15,974 nt of DNA, taken from Akkermansiaceae bacterium. GTDB lineage: Bacteria; Verrucomicrobiota; Verrucomicrobiia; Verrucomicrobiales; Akkermansiaceae. Under the pieces are notes generated by a model that did not search any database, was not told the DNA's origin, and saw only the letters and a program-made list of their open reading frames with translations. Below, piece after piece: positions 14,042-15,974 of this stretch. The translations under genes and the position numbers were made by a program. The stretch covers positions 1-15,974 of the forward strand of contig JALZWJ010000119.1 in assembly GCA_023300065.1 (NCBI GenBank). The letters run 5' to 3'. The number at the start of each line of letters is the position of its first letter. Position 1 is the stretch's first letter.

Positions 14042-14752
14042 GTGAACTTTCCCAACGAAGCTGGTCATGTCATCCTGTGGTTACAGGCGACGCTCGGTTT
14101 CGTCGGTCTCTTCGTCATGGTAGAGCGCATGGTTTTCTTCCAACACGCTGGGGGTAAGGTCGCTGATCTACTTCTCGGGATCACAAATCATGTTCGTAAA
14201 AAGGCTTATGCCGAGGCTCTGCATGAGGCCTCCCGTGCTCGTGGCCCAGAGGCCCGCGTCGTGCACTCCGTCCTCATGCGGCATCACTTGGACCGCACCA
14301 ATCTCCGCGAAATCGCACAAGAGGCCGGCCAACTAGAGGTCCCACGCATTGAGCGTTACCTCCGCATCCTCCTCGGCGTGGCGATGCTCGCGCCCATGTT
14401 GGGAATGTTTGGCACCGTGCTAGGCTTGCTCCAAGTCTTCGAGAAAGTCGGCGCGGTAGGCACCACGGATGCCACCGCCGCACAAGCAGCCCTCGCCAGT
14501 GGCATGTTCCAGAGCCTCGTCTCCACCGCCATCGGCCTCGGCCTCGCCATCCCATCTTACCTCGTCTACCTCTACCTTTATGGCAAAGCCCGCCGCATGC
14601 TTCACCGCCTGGAGCGTGCTGGGATCGAGGCCGTCAACATCGTCTGCGATAGCCGCGAGCATGACCGCATCGTCTCCTTCCGGGATGAGGTGGAGAGCCA
14701 AGCCCTCGCCCCCTCACAGGGGAGGTCCCAGTCCGATCGTAACGACTCCTGA
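14042..14752 (+). CDS. Second ExbB/TolQ-type proton channel protein
   Basis: The 236-aa MotA/TolQ/ExbB family protein starts at GTG. Three transmembrane helices are visible: about 9-31 (VILWLQATLGFVGLFVMVERM), about 107-132 (LRILLGVAMLAPMLGMFGTVLGLL) and about 155-180 (MFQSLVSTAIGLGLAIPSYLVYLYLY). The signatures APMLGMFGTVLGL and the STAIGLGLAIP channel segment are typical. The C-terminal tail is long, charged and hydrophilic. It differs clearly from the exbB product at 9186-9776, so this is a separate system and not a recent duplicate. The next gene starts 3 bases after its stop. Whether it acts like Tol (division and envelope constriction) or Exb (import) cannot be told; no TolA, TolB or Pal is visible. 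Confidence 0.93.
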   Translation: MNFPNEAGHVILWLQATLGFVGLFVMVERMVFFQHAGGKVADLLLGITNHVRKKAYAEALHEASRARGPEARVVHSVLMRHHLDRTNLREIAQEAGQLEVPRIERYLRILLGVAMLAPMLGMFGTVLGLLQVFEKVGAVGTTDATAAQAALASGMFQSLVSTAIGLGLAIPSYLVYLYLYGKARRMLHRLERAGIEAVNIVCDSREHDRIVSFRDEVESQALAPSQGRSQSDRNDS

Positions 14753-14755
14753 TCG

Positions 14756-15190
14756 ATGAAATTGGAGATGTCACTTCCTGAGCGCCCCGGTTGGATCTTT
14801 GTCATCCCAGGGTTCGATTTTGTGGCCCTCCTCCTCGCCCTTGTCATGCTTTCCGGCGTCGTCGCACAAGAGAGCTACGTCGAGATTAAGCTCCCCCCAT
14901 CCGAATACCGCGGAATCCGTCTGGGTGATAAAAAACCCGTCATCATCATGCTCAAGAGCACCTCAAAAGGACCCACTTATTACATGAGTGGGGTGAAGGT
15001 CGCCGCGGAGGATTTAGAAACCACCATCCAACAAGCCGCCCAGGAACGTGAGACCCGCCAAGTGGCCATCGAGATCGACCGAGACGCCTCCATGAGTGAG
15101 CGTTTTGTCCTCATCAACATCCTCACAAAGCTAGATTTCAAAATCCTCGAAGGCTACCGGCGCGACGAGGCACCAAAGGAGGGACCGTAA
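14756..15190 (+). CDS. Second ExbD/TolR-type protein, divergent
   Basis: The 144-aa protein is an ExbD/TolR homologue. The transmembrane helix begins FVIPGFDFVALLLALVML (15-32), where Asp21 aligns with the proton-relay aspartate but the usual TPLVDV is replaced by IPGFDF. The periplasmic part keeps the pattern: SYVEIKLPPSEYRG after the helix, VIIMLKSTSKGPTYYMSG as the middle strands, VAIEIDRDASMSERFVLINI and LDFKILEGYR at the end. The N-terminus is short and lacks the usual basic cluster. It sits 3 bases after the ExbB-like gene and 3 bases before the next gene, so the three form a compact operon. It is likely to be the stator partner of its neighbour. Confidence 0.88.
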   Translation: MKLEMSLPERPGWIFVIPGFDFVALLLALVMLSGVVAQESYVEIKLPPSEYRGIRLGDKKPVIIMLKSTSKGPTYYMSGVKVAAEDLETTIQQAAQERETRQVAIEIDRDASMSERFVLINILTKLDFKILEGYRRDEAPKEGP

Positions 15191-15193
15191 GCC

Positions 15194-15973
15194 ATGTTTT
15201 GGCGCCATCGCAAAGTCCTCCAAGACCGTGCTGCTGGCATGGTTTTCGACTGGCGCAGCGGCCACGGCTCCGCTCGGCGGCTCTTGGTTGCTGGGGTTGT
15301 CGCCATCTCTATTTGGGGCGCCCTCCTCGCTTACGTGCAGATTAGTGAGCCCGCCGCAGCCACCGTGGTGGCGGCCCCGATCGATCTCACCCTCGTCGAC
15401 CTTGATGCGGAAGAAAACCGCTGGCTTGGCGAGCAGATCGACCGCGAGACCCTCTTCCACCGCCGCTGGAATGTCGATGATCCCTCCGCCCTCACGGCCG
15501 CTACCGCCGCCGCGCTTGCTGAACAATCGCCCCGCATCTACCAGCCTACTTTGAGGGAGATTCCCACTCCTGCGGAACGTGTCACCTTGGCCACCCTTCC
15601 CGGCATGGGGCCAGACTCTCTCCCGCCTCCACAAGCCGTGCCCTCTATCGCCTTTGCCAGCCCGCCTGCCAACTGGTGGGTCGAGGTCCGCGTGATCGAT
15701 GGGCCAGCAACCCTCGCCCCCTTTTCCTTTAAATGGCCTGATCCAGATCCCGAGAGGGGACTAAGCCAGGGGGAAATTTGGACCGTTCTCCTCGGCGTCG
15801 ATTGGCGGGGGAAGGTCGTGGTAAACGAGCCGACCATTAAGTCGTCCAATGTCCGCACCCCCGTGATTCTTAAAAAATACCGGGCTCTCACCTTCCTTCC
15901 GCTTCCTAAGAAAAGCCCGCTCCGTTGGTGGAAGCTTGAGGCCCGTGTCGTGAATCGTCCCCCCCCAGAATGA
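15194..15973 (+). CDS. Membrane-anchored periplasmic protein, possible degenerate TonB-like transducer
   Basis: Function not established. The 259-aa protein has a basic cytoplasmic N-terminus, one transmembrane helix (about 29-48, RRLLVAGVVAISIWGALLAYV) and an extracytoplasmic remainder. The segment just after the helix (VVAAPIDLTLVDLD) resembles the same place in the tonB product here (EPTLIDLTFIKF). The C-terminus, VDWRGKVVVNEPTIKSS followed by LKKYRALTFLPLP and WWKLEARVV, has the spacing of a TonB C-terminal domain (compare GKISAAQVSKSSG, IKRWRFNPA and YQYSIPI at 7872-8786). Gene order after ExbB- and ExbD-like genes also fits. There is no long proline rod and no YP motif, so homology is tentative. 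The stop ends one base before the window edge. Confidence 0.75.
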   Translation: MFWRHRKVLQDRAAGMVFDWRSGHGSARRLLVAGVVAISIWGALLAYVQISEPAAATVVAAPIDLTLVDLDAEENRWLGEQIDRETLFHRRWNVDDPSALTAATAAALAEQSPRIYQPTLREIPTPAERVTLATLPGMGPDSLPPPQAVPSIAFASPPANWWVEVRVIDGPATLAPFSFKWPDPDPERGLSQGEIWTVLLGVDWRGKVVVNEPTIKSSNVRTPVILKKYRALTFLPLPKKSPLRWWKLEARVVNRPPPE

Positions 15974-15974
15974 T

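Noticed and set aside
14042..15190. Calling the second ExbB/ExbD pair tolQ/tolR
   Set aside because: No tolA, tolB or pal is visible and the third gene is not a clear TolA, so the Tol name would be a guess.

Overview
The window looks like a conserved chromosomal stretch of a GC-rich Gram-negative bacterium, most likely a member of the Verrucomicrobiota. The reasons are an outer-membrane inventory (TonB-dependent receptor, porin, two ExbB/ExbD pairs), a formylglycine-enzyme-fold lipoprotein of the kind common in Planctomycetes and Verrucomicrobia, many start codons without a Shine-Dalgarno sequence, and a lexA promoter carrying tandem sites that resemble the verrucomicrobial LexA motif TGTTC-N4-GAACA. 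The phylum assignment is an inference from resemblance and was not tested by a search. I see no rRNA, tRNA, CRISPR array, insertion sequence or phage gene, and no gene-free gap longer than about 170 bases.

Layout. Positions 1-591 (-): 5' part of a secreted histidine-rich coiled-coil protein that runs off the left edge. 685-1428 (+): unknown membrane protein, meeting end to end with 1429-2661 (-), an FGE-fold lipoprotein that lacks the catalytic cysteines. 2760-4817 (+): TonB-dependent receptor. 4916-5710 (+): rpoZ and smpB. 5728-7002 (-): rpe and a TPR plus STN-like exported protein. 7170-7787 (+): lexA. 7872-9776 (-): exbB-exbD-tonB operon. 9919-13310 (+): four-gene unit of porin, FMN-binding protein, PepSY membrane protein and ApbE flavin transferase. 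13385-14002 (+): HNH nuclease. 14042-15973 (+): a second, divergent ExbB/ExbD pair with a membrane-anchored third protein that may be a degenerate TonB.

The most interesting part is 7872-13310. The exbB-exbD-tonB operon and the porin-FMN-PepSY-ApbE unit are divergent. Between them lies a perfect 8-bp inverted repeat with a 5-bp spacer (9886-9906) that closely resembles a Fur iron box. Together they suggest an iron-responsive envelope module. TonB would energise outer-membrane import. The second unit would supply an outer-membrane channel, a covalently flavinylated extracytoplasmic protein, a membrane electron donor (PepSY) and the enzyme that attaches the flavin (ApbE), a set-up suited to reducing ferric iron outside the cytoplasm. 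The parts belong to known families; their combination with a porin under a Fur-like box is the testable proposal.

The second point of interest is the lexA promoter (7117-7159), where three LexA-like sites lie head to tail at 14-15 bp spacing just downstream of a plausible -10 element.
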